This document shows positions 10,420 through 24,700 of a DNA stretch of 64,000 bases, piece by piece; position 1 is the stretch's first letter, and every line of letters starts with the position of its first letter. Under the pieces are notes generated by a model. That model was not told the origin of the DNA. It saw only the letters and a program-made list of their open reading frames with translations, and searched no databases. The stretch comes from Apostichopus japonicus (Eukaryota > Echinodermata > Holothuroidea > Aspidochirotida > Stichopodidae). Location: assembly GCF_037975245.1 (NCBI RefSeq), contig NC_092565.1, positions 23,393,499 through 23,457,498 of the forward strand, read 5' to 3'. Position numbers and translations under genes: made by a program.

Positions 10420-12779
10420 GTTGACTCTCAATGGATTAATAGTAGTAAAGACTGCTGAGGCAGGTTTGGATTGTTCCTATTTTCTATAGAAATCTTCAAG
10501 CGAGAAATGATTATTTCTTCAGATTATTTTCGCTATGTTGTCTCCTCTTGTCAGGTAGAACTATATTACTTGCTTCGCCTGGTTATAGTGGCTCGGGGTA
10601 CGTCGGATTGATTGTCCGTGCGATCTGTAGGTCTATTTGCCTACACTATAATGTACGGTCTTCTGTGTTTCTTCTTCGCAGTCGTATTTCGCGGGAAATG
10701 TACAGCTGATGCATTATGCAACCGACAGGTATTAAATATTCATATAAAATCAAAGCTGCAATAGTTGGGCCGTTTTTTAAAGTATTCAGTATTAAAAGTA
10801 AAATAATTAAATTTCAAACAAGTTAATATTGAGTAAAAGCAGTCTTCTAAATGTAAATAGTTGCTTACAATGATTTTTTTCTTATATGTATATTCATATG
10901 ACCTTAAGAAGGCGGGATTTGTAAATTGACCTTTCGTGTTATCTTTCAAACGACCGGCGGCAAAACAAAGCGTCGCTGTCCATTTGTTTCTGTTGATATA
11001 CACTAGGACAAAGTGCATTACTACCAGCTGATCCTAACACGTTCTACATGCACATGGTAGAGTACGTGCTATAAGTATTACAAATGTCACTTTGATGTAC
11101 GTTAATTAAAGTCGAATAAGGCAAGTTAGTGATCCTGCCTTTCAAACCAGATAAAGTAACACCGGAATTCATGGAACTGCGTGATTTCTACATCTGAGTG
11201 ATCGCTGGATTTCACCGATGATCGGAATATTGATGTGTTAGCAAGCTTTGTTCAATAAATAAGCTAACTGTCGATCATAACTCAAGATGATGTCGTCATA
11301 ACTTCGTAAGGCCTAACTAAGCCTAACTAGCCTATAGGCCTAAGCCATGTAGTCCTAATACTAGTAATAGTGATAGTTGATACTTTACGTAAGCTAGACC
11401 TAGGCTCAGCTCGCACTAACGTTAGGCATTATGGCATAAGTATTAATAATACTTAATAGTGTTAGCTTGAGACTTTACTAGATTATAAATTGCTCATTTG
11501 AGACTCACTACATGTGCTCATCATGAATGAACACTGGTTTATTATACCAAGCCCGGCTCTTCTCAATTCTAGTGTTTATAAACAAAGCCATTAGCTCATT
11601 ATTTACCAAAACTAAGTAAAAGGCTGATTCCTAAGGAGAAGAAGTAGGCTTACCTCATCGTAGTGTTAACGTTACGATGGAAGGGAACCTATCAAAACTG
11701 AAAATAATGACAAAGACCTAGGCCAGCATGATACTACTAGGCATTGGTTGTGCATCTTTAGAATTAGCATGGACTGCATTGATAAAGCTTTTTAAAGTTT
11801 AATGCCAACCCCTAGGCATAAGTTTACCTGATGAAGTTTGACTGTCTGATCATTTTTTGAACTAACTTTAGAATCCGTACCATATGAATGGGAAAGCTTA
11901 CTTTGAATCGGCAGCTAACAACTGTATAATCCGGCTGAACGTGTGTGCTCACATCGGCTTGGTTTCTGTCTCCCAAATCAATAGGATAACAGTCAGTGAA
12001 TAGGTACGTCGCGTGAATGATTCGCTGTAATGAATTAAAGGGGTAGGGTGGGGGGGGCCTGTCGGGTAGTTGAATGGTACGGATTCTAAATTAGTACCCA
12101 TTTTTTTCTATTACTATTTACTGCGAAATGGACAGTTTCCAATAGTTGATTTCATGTTTGATTTATCCCACAACAAAGCAGATTAATACAGCCAGTTCAT
12201 GTAGGCCTCAAGCAAATGCTGTGAAAAGTGCACTTTCTTATCTGTTTATCATTTGCATAACCAACCCGTTGAATGCAACAGTTGATTATTATTTTTCTGT
12301 GTATGAAGGGGGGGGGGTGTGGGAGGGGCCTCACTGAATATTTCAGCAGTGTCTGTGCAACTGGTAGTCATAATCGATGGTGTGGGCACACATATCCTTA
12401 TGTCATCTGTAGTCCTGTGTATTTTCTTAATCAACAGGCAGTCCTTAGTCTTTTGTAAATTCTAAAAGTGCCCATGCAAATCACAAAGCCTATTATAAAC
12501 TTAAGCTGAACATATCAATACAGATACCAACATTAGCTTCAACCCCATGCATTGAAGTAGGAATTGAGACACTCAACAATGGCTTCATTATTGAGATAAT
12601 CTTATTTGGTGTTAATCATTTTCTTTCAGGCATCATTGCCCCTAGTGAGACCCTAATGCTGTACAGGTTTTAAGCTGAAATTACCAAGAAGCTAATGTCA
12701 ATTTTGTCAGTGTAGCTAGATAAACACCGTGGGAAGGGAGAAATCTGGTTTGGCCCAGAGGTCTGAAGGAGGAACAAGA
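10420..12779. promoter_or_regulatory. Divergent SLBP / CDC25 5' region with putative shared promoter
   Basis: SLBP starts leftward at 10419 and CDC25 rightward at 12780. Both first coding exons appear to be internal exons: an SLBP acceptor near 10456 (minus) and a CDC25 acceptor CTTTCAG ending at 12629. The transcription starts should therefore lie between. Minus-strand donor candidates for SLBP leader exons occur near 11655 (GAG|GTAAGC), 11826 (CAG|GTAAAC) and 11900 (AAA|GTAAGC). A perfect 17-bp inverted repeat (11867-11883 and 12074-12090) brackets about 190 bp that is less AT-rich and contains CpGs. I could not identify TATA, CCAAT or E2F sites with confidence. The promoter location is inferred. 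Confidence 0.45.
11867..12090. repeat. 17-bp perfect inverted repeat bracketing the putative promoter core
   Basis: TTTAGAATCCGTACCAT at 11867-11883 is the exact reverse complement of 12074-12090. CTAA/TTAG extends the arms outward with a one-base gap. It could be the termini of a ~235-bp MITE, but I see no convincing flanking target duplication, so a promoter-associated palindrome remains possible. Confidence 0.6.
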
Positions 12780-15700
12780 ATGGCAGGAAGGAGAAAGTTA
12801 GCCCTTAGACTGGAGTCTTGTGACAGTCCTTACTCACCACAAGTAACCGGACATGGGACATCACCAATGACAGCCTTGTCTAACATCATGGGCGGACTAT
12901 CATGGTAAGAGTCTCAATTGTCATGGATACTGAGCTACTCCGTAGTAGAGTTACCTTTCATGTGGATTTCCCAGACACTTCACCCTTGTTTTTTCTATCT
13001 TACATTTCAGAGCAACCCTGGTGGATTACAAGCGTTATTTAAAATAAATTCTGGTGTGTTTAGGTGCTTCCAGCTAAGTTGCACAGTGACTTGGCCATCT
13101 ATTCTAGTTACTCCAATTTGAGCACAGCAAGGCAATTGCTTGATATATATAATTAACAGTCCCTGAACTATTCTGATCTAACAGCTTTTTAACTTCAAAT
13201 CCTGTAGCACTTTCCGTACGTAGGCATCCTTCAAATCCTTTATCTTTTTCGACACAGAAGAGATGGAACCCCTCTGTTAAGACCTCCCCCCCCCCCTTCC
13301 CAAGAAAGAAAGAAATCACACGGCACTGACAGCAGTGACATTCAACCCCATGTTTGGAATCAATGCTCATTACTTTTTTAGCATTTAAGTTTTCACCTAC
13401 TCAATTCACATGAAGCATTACCATAAGTCCTTGGCATTTATCTTGTCATGCCTACCATACCTGCTACTATTTCTGTCGACAGTGTTGGCTCCACACCACG
13501 GAGAAAGCTATCGCTTTCAGAAGTAGGGGACACACCAACAGATCCCTTGTCTAGAAATTCATCTCAAAGTTCTGGCATTAGTGTGTCCTCTCCAAACCCT
13601 GAAGATAGTCGAGGGGGTGACTTCTTTCCAGCAAGGTAAGTATCAGCTAGAAACATGTTTTAAAGTACTACAGACACCTAGCCATTTTTGCCCCATATTT
13701 AGTACATGTGTTGTGTGTGATAATCTCATTCAAAGTCTGTCGAATATATGTAAATTGCCTTCGGCCACAAACCTGTGTTCAGTGTCCATGAAACAAAGGT
13801 TGTGAAAACAAAGGCATAACATAACAGACAATTAGGCATTCACTCCCTGTACATCACCAATGGGCATAATTAGCTAATGTTTATTCATCAATAAAACTAG
13901 AATTGCAAAAAGACTTGTAAAATGGTCGATCTCTGATGGATTTTGATGGAAGTTACAGCTTTTTTCATGATTTCTTATGCCTATTAGAGTGTGATTACCA
14001 CCTTGTTGTTCGTAAATGTCCGTAGACTTTAATATATTAAGTAAACAGTTGTTTGATGGATTTCTTACTTTGTCAGCTTGGTACTTAATATAGACACTTG
14101 TTGAAAATCTGGTCAAATGGTTCTAGCTCAAGCTTCTGGCAGATACTTCCATGTCTAAACTGGTCTGTATTGTCATGGTTTTATAACAGTTTGAGTTTGT
14201 TAAGAGTATTCTACTAATAATCTACTGTCTAACTGGTTATTGTTGTGCTTGTGTAATAGTTAGAGAACCTGACATTTTAATCACACCGGGATCTTATTAA
14301 TCAAAGGCAAATTGTTATATTTTAATGTTGTTGTTGTTTTTTTTTCGATTATGGAAAAGCTTGACAAAGCGTTTTACATGTGTTTTTATGCATGGATTAC
14401 AGTATGAAGATACCAGTCATGATTTTATAAATTGAAGATTTATGATCAGTATTAATCGCCATGTAAAACAGTCAATCAATAAAGAAAATATTCTATATTC
14501 CAATGATAGATAATTTCCAAGAAACATGAAACTAAAGTGAGTCCTGAGGTTATATTAAAGGCTTATTTAAGAAAAGATAGATGAATCAAATAAGGCTTAA
14601 ATTTTGATTTGAATTAGGCACTAAACAATATAAAAATGTTGTACTAATTCTAGCTTGTTTCCTGTCTATAGCTACAAAAAAAAAGAAGTTTTCTGGCAAA
14701 AATAGACAATTGTGACACAGCATTAAAAACACTGATTTTGTGATGAAATGTGAAGTCTTAAAAAAATAAAATTGGTTTTTGTCAATAAACATTTGTAAAG
14801 AAACCCTGAATCATGAGCAACTTTGTGAGACTTTTTTTTTAATGTGAAGCTGGAAAATTGTCACTAATTATTGTGTTTCTTTCTTCTTTTGTTTTATGCA
14901 GGTTGAGTAATTCAGAAGCAGAAAATGTTAGAAGGTATGTATACAGATATTAATACTGTTTTTTAGTGTTTACACGGGTCCAAAAATCGGGAACCGGGTA
15001 CCCGAGAGCCGTTACCCGTCGGGTATCCGGGTACCCAGAAAAAATTGTTTACACTCGTGTATCACGATTTTCAAGAAATTACATATTGGATGCTATAATA
15101 AATGAATTATATATTCTACTGACAATGTTTTCATGTTCAAATACGTACGTGTAAGATAAGGTATAAAACCTTCCTCAATAATTCTATTTGCTTTGTTTCT
15201 TTCATTAAGTTGTTAATAACTTCATATAATTAACATCACTACTAACATCGCACTGCCGCCGCTGCTAATGCTTGCTCTCCACCTTTATCAGACCACACAA
15301 ATATCCAATTTAGCTCTTAAACAGTTGTTACTACTACTATCTATTATGCAGGCCCAGGGTTCGCATTAGCCGCGATTCGCGCAATTTGATCGCATTTGGA
15401 ATAAACGATTAGTAAAAAGCCACTTGCGATGATTATTTTTTAGTTAATCCGTCTATAATCCATAAACATCTCGTAAATTCCTTGTCAGCCTTATCTTTTA
15501 TGAAATAAACGAACGAATATATAATTATTTCTTCCACATGGTAGCCTAACACCACACAAAGTCAATGAGAAATATAGCTAGGCCTAACCATGTGTTTATT
15601 CGCTGAAATTGTGACGCAGTTATAAGATATCCATGGAATACCTTTCGTTATTGCTGTTATCTTCGACCACATGGTAGCCTAACAACACACTAAGTCAATG

Positions 15701-18700
15701 GGAAATCTGCCTAAACGTCGGTTTGCAAAAAAGAACAAAAAAAAAAAAACACTTTGCGTAGGATTCGGGTAATAAATTAGGAACCGGGTAGTATCGCGTC
15801 GGGTTGGTACCCGGTACCCGGATAACCTGTGCAAACACTACTGCTTTTGTTGTTGTTATTTTCCACAAGAAATTGTTATCCATTATTGATTACAAACCAA
15901 CAAACTCTCAAGCCCTGTAAAATATATTTCTAGACTCTTGCTGTCAACTGTCATGGTGTGGATTGATGATGGTAAACCTCTACTATGAACCCTCCTAAAG
16001 TCATGGTGTCAATAATGGTTCTAATTCCCTGAGGGTGCCTAGCTGTGCTCCCCGCTTTACTGTTTTTTGTTTCTTTTTCCTGCTTGTTGTTTTGCTTGTT
16101 GTCTGAGGTAGAAACCTTATCTTGATTATCATCAATACGATATGTGGAATATCCATCAAACTATTATACAAATTTAATTCATTTTCTTTTAAAATCACCA
16201 TGGCAACAGACATTTTCTAATCTTTGATATTTTTCCTTTGACAGAAATAAGCAAGCACTCAGACGATTAAACTCCACCCCATCTAGTTTTGACTCACCAT
16301 TATTCTCACAATCACCGAAGTCGACCAAAACGGTTACATCTCCATGGAAACCAAAGAAGCTCCTCCCCCTAGAGAGTCCGTGCGAAGAGGAGGAGTTGGT
16401 CTTTTTTGATTTAAAAGCTAACTCAGAAAATGAAAGCAATCACTCTGAGGTGAGAAGCAACATCTTTCAGTCTGCTACAGTGGCCATTACTTTTTTGGGG
16501 GGGGGGAGGGGGTGGGTGGGTGAGGGAATGGAAATAAACACAACATTTGGGAACTGTTAATAATAATATGTCTCATATTAACAGCATAGGAAGATACAGT
16601 CATTTCTACTTTTGTAGATTAGACTCTCCAAATGTTTAACTTACTTTACCAAATTTCTCTCAGTTAGAAATTCACCTCAGATCTTAATCGCTGTTCTGCT
16701 CAATGAGGGAAGGCCTTTAAGCCATAGTGTAATCATTTTTTGTTTATTCACAACCATAACTTCTAGTATAATTTCATCTATTTGGATAACCAACTTTGTC
16801 ATGAAGACAACCCAGAAAACATGTCCAAGTTGTTCGAGGGAGTAGCAACAGCAAACTAAAACATCAACCCTTCCTTACCACTGCTTGAAATATGCTCACC
16901 TGTCTAGACAATAGTTCAAGTTAATGTTTGAAATTTTTGCTGAAAATATTTGCTAATTTGATTAAGGTGTTCTTAAATCAGCAATTCCAAACTGATGTCA
17001 TTATTAGTATGAAGTGAAAGAAAACAAAATTAATTGACAAATTTGTTATCATTTATAAACGTAGTAAGAATATTTTTAACTGGAGAAGATGGGTTGTCTC
17101 TGTAGTAGGTACACAAACACCATTCTTGTCCTTGGAAAGGGGGGCTAAGATAGATATCTTCCAGAGAAGGGGTCTACCTCCCCTTTTAAAATTTTGGTAA
17201 ATTGGGGGGTGGGGATGCTTAGATGCAAAAGTATGCAGTAATGTATAAATTATTTGAACAATTACTAAACTTGTCAGCTACTAATGTTTACTCTCTGAGA
17301 AACTTGTGCCTGTTCTCTGTCGTCTGGGTGATTAAAGATTATTTTGGCTTCTTTACCTTACAGGTTCCTCAGGAGGAGAGCAATGGTCCTTCTACTTCAT
17401 TTACTACAATCAAACCTTTACCTCAAGATGACTTTAGAATACCAAGACCTATCTCAGCTCCTGCCAATCTGGTAAAGTTGTTCTGCAGTTTTCAAAAAAT
17501 TTGGAACTTTTATTGACTTAAAATGGATCACAGATGGGCAAAGAGGACCCCTCTGACCACATGTAGACTGCAAGCTAATTTTCTGTATCCCATAATATCT
17601 TCTGAAATCTCATAATAATGTGGCTTGGGGAATCTTAAATGAACTTGTCTAACCATAATGAGGATACTCAACATGAGAGTTGGACAATCCACTTCTAGAA
17701 CAGTTTTTTCCCCCCAAATATAACAGAATATTTCCACTTTAGTTAAATTGATTAAAATCATCCTCTGTAGATGAGGAGAGCTACAGGTTGGGTGCAGAAT
17801 TTTTCTGTGGCCTGCAAGAATTATATCAGGACCACCTACAGAAAACGAAACAAAACTTGTGTTCATTGGAGTAACTGAATTGGAAATGAAAATTTAAAAA
17901 TAGGACCTTATCAGAGATGCCAACCAGTACGATTTTATCGTATTTAGTACGATAAAAAAAGTGAAATACGATAATACGATTCGCCTCTTGAAAATACGAC
18001 TTTTCATCTTTCAAAAAAAAAAAAAAAAAAAAATCCGTTTTAAAAAAAAAAAAATTTTTTTTTTAATAGTTGATCAATAATCTTGCTACATGCTGCAATT
18101 CATATTTGATTATTTGAAATATCTGACGTTTTTTTCTTTTAATTGGTTTATAATGTCAGTTAACAGGAATGTGGCTCATATTTCCATGAGTAAAATGCAA
18201 GTCTATACAGTAATTTTTTTCTCACTTCTACTTCTGGCTTGAACCAAATTCTCTTTGGCCCAAAATATGCAAGCAATTAAGCTGTATCATTATTCTCATT
18301 TTGCATTTAAACACCCTTTTTGCATCATAAGAATTATTACAGATGCTTTACAATTTTCTCATTAGATGTTATTGAAAAAGTAAACATTTTACTTGCCCAT
18401 TCTTACCAGTAAAACATTTTTTCTGACATTTTACTGGCCCGAGGCCAACGGGCCAGTGGTAGTGTTGAGTTTTGTGAAAATCTGATTTTTCTCTCAAAAA
18501 TCTGATTTTTTAGGATATTCAGTCTGTTTTTTTGTGTCAAGAGGTTGGCATCTCTGCCTTATCAGTGATCATTCTGACAAGTTTAATTGAACAATATTAA
18601 GAAATAGAAATGAGTAATTTAGTGTTTATGAAAAATTGATAGTAGGGAAGCTATAAAATATGCTTGGATGAACTCTTATCCCATTCATGTTCAATCAGTT

Positions 18701-21700
18701 GTCACTGCATGTTCTGTTTATACAGTTCTTCAAGATCGCCCTAGTGCTATGAACGTGCCTCTGTTTGCATCGACAATCAAGTTCAGTAATCACATGATCT
18801 TTGAGGCAGGACTGTCTGTAATCTATTGGTATCTGTTCAATCTCATCAAACATTGAACATTTGTGAGGGATATGAATTGTCCATTAATCCTTTCTCGCTC
18901 GAAATATTTGTGCTCAATTTTGTGCATACATCTGTAGGAATTAGACATATTGTGAGGCAAGACTTATCGATAATCTGCAATCTTGTCTGTTGTTCGTCAA
19001 CCAGTCAGTCTTATCAAACATCGAACATTTGTGAGGAATATGAAATTTCCTGTAATATATTCCTTGCGTGTAATATTTGTGTGCAATACTTTTGTATCAG
19101 ACGTCAAGTGGGATCAGGGATTGTACATTCTTCACAGTAAGAATAGCCTGACAATATTATTTTAACCCAGAATGGTGGTTCTTTCTTTGACAGTTAAACC
19201 AGGGTAAAGCTGCCAGCATGACTGCTGAAGAAGACGACTCTGTCCAATTACAACACAGTCGTCTGACCAGCAGTAATGATGATGAAGATGACAATGATGA
19301 TGGGTTCTTTGATATATTCAATTCCGATTCTCAGGGAGTGAGTACTCTATTCTCTATAAAACAAAGTATCCGTTAAAACAGCTTCCTGTGCATCGGTCAG
19401 CTTGCGGCTTTGGTAAGCCAATGATGGCTTCTTCGCGAGTTCCTGCTTGCAGGAGGATCTAAAATACATGCATACATACATAGTATCTGTTAAAACAGCT
19501 TCCTGTGCCTCCTCAGGGAGTGAGTACTCTACTCTCCTAGAATAATAGAATAGCTTACAACAGCTTCCATTACAACAGCTTCTTGTGCATTCCATTTTGA
19601 TGAGATTTTGCTATTGCTAACATTCTATGATATTCAGTTCACTAGCCAGACTTGTACTCATATTTGTGTACTTTTGTTTGAAACAAAGCTCCATGGATTC
19701 GTACTCACATTGTACCCGCTGCATCGATTTGTACTCACACTCGTACTACTCTTGGATATTTGGAATTCTTGTATTTGTGGAAGACTAAGTACTTGCAGTC
19801 ATGTTTTAGTCTTTTAACTTTTACTAATACCAAGGGCAATTCCACCAGTATTCATATTTAGTAGGGGTAACTAAGAAGTCAGTCAATAGCTTGAGTAATC
19901 AAATTTCACACTTGAAATAATGACACACAGTAAGACATGCATGTAATTGATATTAATGTGTCAAAATCTGTACAGAATGCCTTTTTGGGACTGTCTATTT
20001 TTGTTTGAAACAAAACACTATAAAGGAAAACGAAAGTAAAAGGATGACCTTTGCATATATCATAATTATATATATCATATATTTCATGTATCATATTTCA
20101 TGTATCAAATTTTCATGCAAATACCTATCTTTTCCCATTGGTTTTTACATCATAGAAATCTCCTGAGAAACCACAGGGCTTCAATGGGTTACTAAACAAC
20201 CCTATAATTGTTGGCGGTCAACAACACTCGCCACCACAAATAGACAATGTACTGACCAGCCCACCCGCCATGCCACTCCAGAACGTAGACTGTAACTCCA
20301 TGGACATAACACCCGAACCGAAATGTAGAAGAGGTATCTTCAAGATCCCCAGCCAACCAGTTCTGAAAAGGGCAAGCTCATTTTTGAAGAGGCCAGAAAG
20401 ACCCAAAGATTCCCCCAGCCCCATTATGAAGAAGAAGGCCAGGAGTATATCTGTGGCGAGTCCCAATCCTCAGGCAGATGTGAGACGCATTGCCAAGGTA
20501 AGAACATTCAAGAGTCATCTAATGGTTTCGAAATATTTCTATATTGTCGAAAATATTGAAACAGTAGAAACATGCTGGCTGGCATGGAGGCTTATAGAAT
20601 GTCTGTACTCTTCTGTTGCGTTTGAAGCTCCTTGTCATGTTTGTAACTTCCCCCACACCATTACCTTCCTCCCCTCCTGTCATACCCTTCCCCTCACTCC
20701 CTCTCACCACTCCTTAAGCAGTACTACTTATATTGGTGAGAAATAACTGCACCAGGGATGTATAAAAACCTTAGAAATAAAAACAGACACCAAAGCTGCT
20801 TCATGCCACTCATGCACTCTTACTATTGTACTGTTGTGTGGAATGTAATGCAAAGACTTTGAAGCCTGCTTGATGCTTACTGTTAGAGAAACTCCATGGT
20901 GTCAGTTAAATAGCTTTTGTATTGAAATTTCCAACTTTGTTTATGATATTGATGGATTTAGTTTACCACAACTTGCATATTTTGTGTTCCAATCCTATTT
21001 GCTTTGTAATGCCACTTGTATGTTGTTGTTTTTTGTCAATGTTTTAAACAGGTTTAACTACAGCTTCTTTTTGTTCTTTTTAAAAAAAATCAACATTTGG
21101 AGAAAAGTTGGTCATCTTTTGGTGTAAAACCACTTTTCTATCCTTTTCTGAAAATTGCTGCACTATCATACTTCTGAAGGATTGCTAAGTTTCCTCATCC
21201 GTTCCTCTTTCAACCAGCTTCAACAGAAGAAGTGTTTGGTGAGATCATTCTCTACAGCTGATGCAGACCAATGCAAGATGCGAATCGAGCATAAGCTTTC
21301 ACGAGATGCTGAGGGTCTAAATTTAACTGGCGATGGAGTTCAGGTATAAAAGAAAATGTTTAATGATACTTTCTCCAGAAGGGTAAAAATATAATATCTT
21401 TTTGTAGGTTAATACCCTCTAAATTATTCTAAGAAATTTAGCTGAATAATGTCTCAGGTACATAAAATTATTGGATGGTGTTTGTAAATTCTTCTTGAGC
21501 TTGGGTGACCTTTATTTGAATTTTTAGCATATTTGGTGAATGGGGAGGAGGAGGGGCAGAGACCTTGGGACGGTCACAGTTTTGTCAAGTTTAGTGCACT
21601 GTTGGAATACTGAACAATTTTAGACAGACAAAATAAGAATATGGAACATATCTGTGAAGCAGATTGAATTTGAGAAAACCAAATTGTATTCTCTGAGCGG

Positions 21701-24700
21701 GCACAAAATGAGAAAGATAGATTTTAGAAAGGTAAGTTGGATTTGAAAATGGTGAAACTTGTGTTTTGTCCTTGAGAAGAGTCTGAATGTGATATGAAAG
21801 AATCCCAGTGAATAATTTACAGGCTGTCCAGCCCATCCTACTTGCCTACCCTTTTTTGGTCTCAATCCTATTTTGCCTACTTTTTCATTCCAATATTTTT
21901 TTCTACTTTGACATAAAAATACCGAGCATCCAGAATTTAGCATTTGTTTTTTGTTTTTGTGTAACAGTGTTGTAGTTATATAAAGTTCCTTTCTCAGAGT
22001 ATACTGAAAAGACCTGCTGTGTGTCTTTACAGTTTGTATAGCAATTACCCATAATGCATAGCTTGTTTTTTTTTTTTTCATTTTCGTCATACCTGATAAA
22101 TTCATGACTGATTCCACCTGACAATGGTCATTGTCTTTTTTTCTTGTAGTCCCACTTGTTACCTCTAATTAATGGCTGCCACAAAGAGTTGAAGACGATT
22201 ACCCCTGAGACGTTGGCCAGGGTGATCGGCAAGGAGTATTCCGACGATGTGGAAGAGTTTTTCATCGTTGATGCTAGATATCCCTATGAGTACATTGGAG
22301 GACATATTAAGGTAAGAAAACTACAATTGCTATATGAAAAGAAGAAAAATCATTTTTATCCGTGGCATGCCCTTTTCAAGTTTTATTTTAAAGCCCTGCG
22401 GTGGAATATTTCCAAAAATTTCTAATAACGCTCTTTCTTCTTTCATGGTCAAAATCTTCAACCGTTTGTTCGATGTCCCTTGTTTTGTACCTGTAGAAAA
22501 AAAGATCTAAATGGAACCGAGAGGTTTTGAAAGTTTTTTCTTCAATCCATTATTGCTACTTTCTTGGTTTTATCGAAAGATATTTGGGGTGTGATCCTCA
22601 CCTGATTACAGGGTTTACATTGCTATCAGTCCAGGTTTTGCTATGATAGAATTTTTATAAAGGACCGCTTAAGCATGTGAGGCACAACGATTAAAGTGGC
22701 CGGACAGTCGGACACACAGATACAGTAGTTAGATCAGTTGCAGAGATATAAAACTTAATAATAAAAAATAAAAACAGACTTATCAAGATGAATATTCTGC
22801 TTAAATTAATCTGTTAAGAGCAATACCTGATTGCATTTACTGAAATTTCTGCAAACTTTGGATCAAGTGCAGAACATCGCTTCATAAACCCACCCACCCA
22901 CCCAACTGTCATCCACATTTGATTGTTATGTTTCTCCTTCTTCCACAGGGTGCAATAAATTTGTACACTAAAGATGCTATCAACAAATTCTTTCTGAATC
23001 ATCCTATGCAAAAATTGGACAAGCGGCGACTGGTCATCTTCCACTGTGAGTTCTCCTCACAGAGGGCGCCCTCACTTCTCAAACATTTACGAGAGAATGA
23101 TCGCAACGCAAACCTGGAGAATTATCCAGCCTTGTTCTACCCAGAATTATATCTTCTCCACGGAGGCTACAAAAACTTTTTCGAAAGCTGCAAGGTTAGT
23201 ATTTTTTTTTTTTCTATTTTCAGTAGTTTTATGTTTTTTTTAGGGAAAAATTCTGGTTTTCATGTTGCTTCTGGTGTCATACTATTAAGAAACTATAGGA
23301 TAGACAATGTCACCACAAAAAGAATAATATCTGCAACTTCAATACCTTAGAGGTTTGGACAGAGATCAGATTGTAAATAAATTTAGGTTTATTTAGGGTT
23401 TATGGTATTGCCCACTGTAAGGACATCAGGATTGGCCCCAAAAGTTAGTAAGATAAACTTGCTTATGAATGTTAGATTGCCAAAGAATAAAACAAAAATG
23501 ATCAAATCTCTTGGATGGATTATGTTTTAAATGTTTTCATCACAAGTTTTCTAATTGAAAGCAATCACCAGAAATGTGACCACACTTTTAATTATAAAAC
23601 AACTTTTTTGAAAAGAAGATATATATAATATATGACAGGACAGAATTCAAATCAGTGACCTCAGTAATACAACTTCTGTACTCTTTACCAGCTGGGAGTA
23701 CCAATCAAAAGCCACAGAACTTTGTATACAGTATTAAGAACCAAAGCATGTTTTACTATCTTTCAATCCAACCCAGAGAAAGCAATAGGGAATGGATTTA
23801 AAGAGTATTTCTTGAAATCCCTTAAAGCAGGATTTCCCTAACTTTATCCCCACACGAACTCCCTGTGGATATCAGAGTTGTCCACGAACCCCAAACTATT
23901 CGAGACACGATCTGAGTCATTATTATACTATAATAGGCATAACAACCTGTGTCTGTTTCATAATTCAGTTATTGATCACATGCACGGTACGGCACTACTA
24001 TGGCGACATATGCGTATGGTACGCGAAAAGAGTTTGTCGATAGGTATATTTTTTTGTACATTACAAAATTATATGATATATCAGATTTTCGTTCAACAAA
24101 AAGCACTCTAGTTTTGACTTTCAGAAACGTATCACGAACCCCCTGGGATGGACTCACGCACACCTGGGGGGGGGCTCATGCACCCCAGCTAGGGGAACCC
24201 CTGCCTTAAAGTTACTGATTCGGAATTTAAAGAAAGATTTGAAAGAAACGATTGACCAATCCTGGACTTAAACCATTGATCTAAAAAATCCAAGTTGTGG
24301 TCCAACTCTTTCCTTTTTTTTTCTTGCGAGGGGGGGGGGAAAGGGGTGGGAATATGATGAGAAGAAACCCCATGGATGTTTCTTTCACAAAACTTTACCA
24401 AGTGCTGTTGTCTTAGAGGAAGTGAAACATGTGCATCCCTCCCTCTGATATTAGATATTGAATCAAATATCTGCTTCGGTCAAATTCTTACCTCTCAAAC
24501 CCAATCTTCCTCGTCCTGCATTTCTCCTTTTTAGCCTTAGCCAAGTTTACTTCTCAGCTAACTTAACTAAGCCAACCTCAGCCATGAGTCTGAACTGTTG
24601 TACGATTTTCATAATAAACAGGTTGTCACGTGATGTAGGTTTAAAAATGAGGTCAAAGTGTGGCCATGACTTTGGATATAAAATATTTATTTTGTACAAA

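Noticed and set aside
13010-13060. Possible CDC25 exon after the good acceptor near 13010
   Set aside because: Joining it to exon 1 creates an immediate stop codon; the acceptor at 13482 restores a CDC25-like frame with correct phase.
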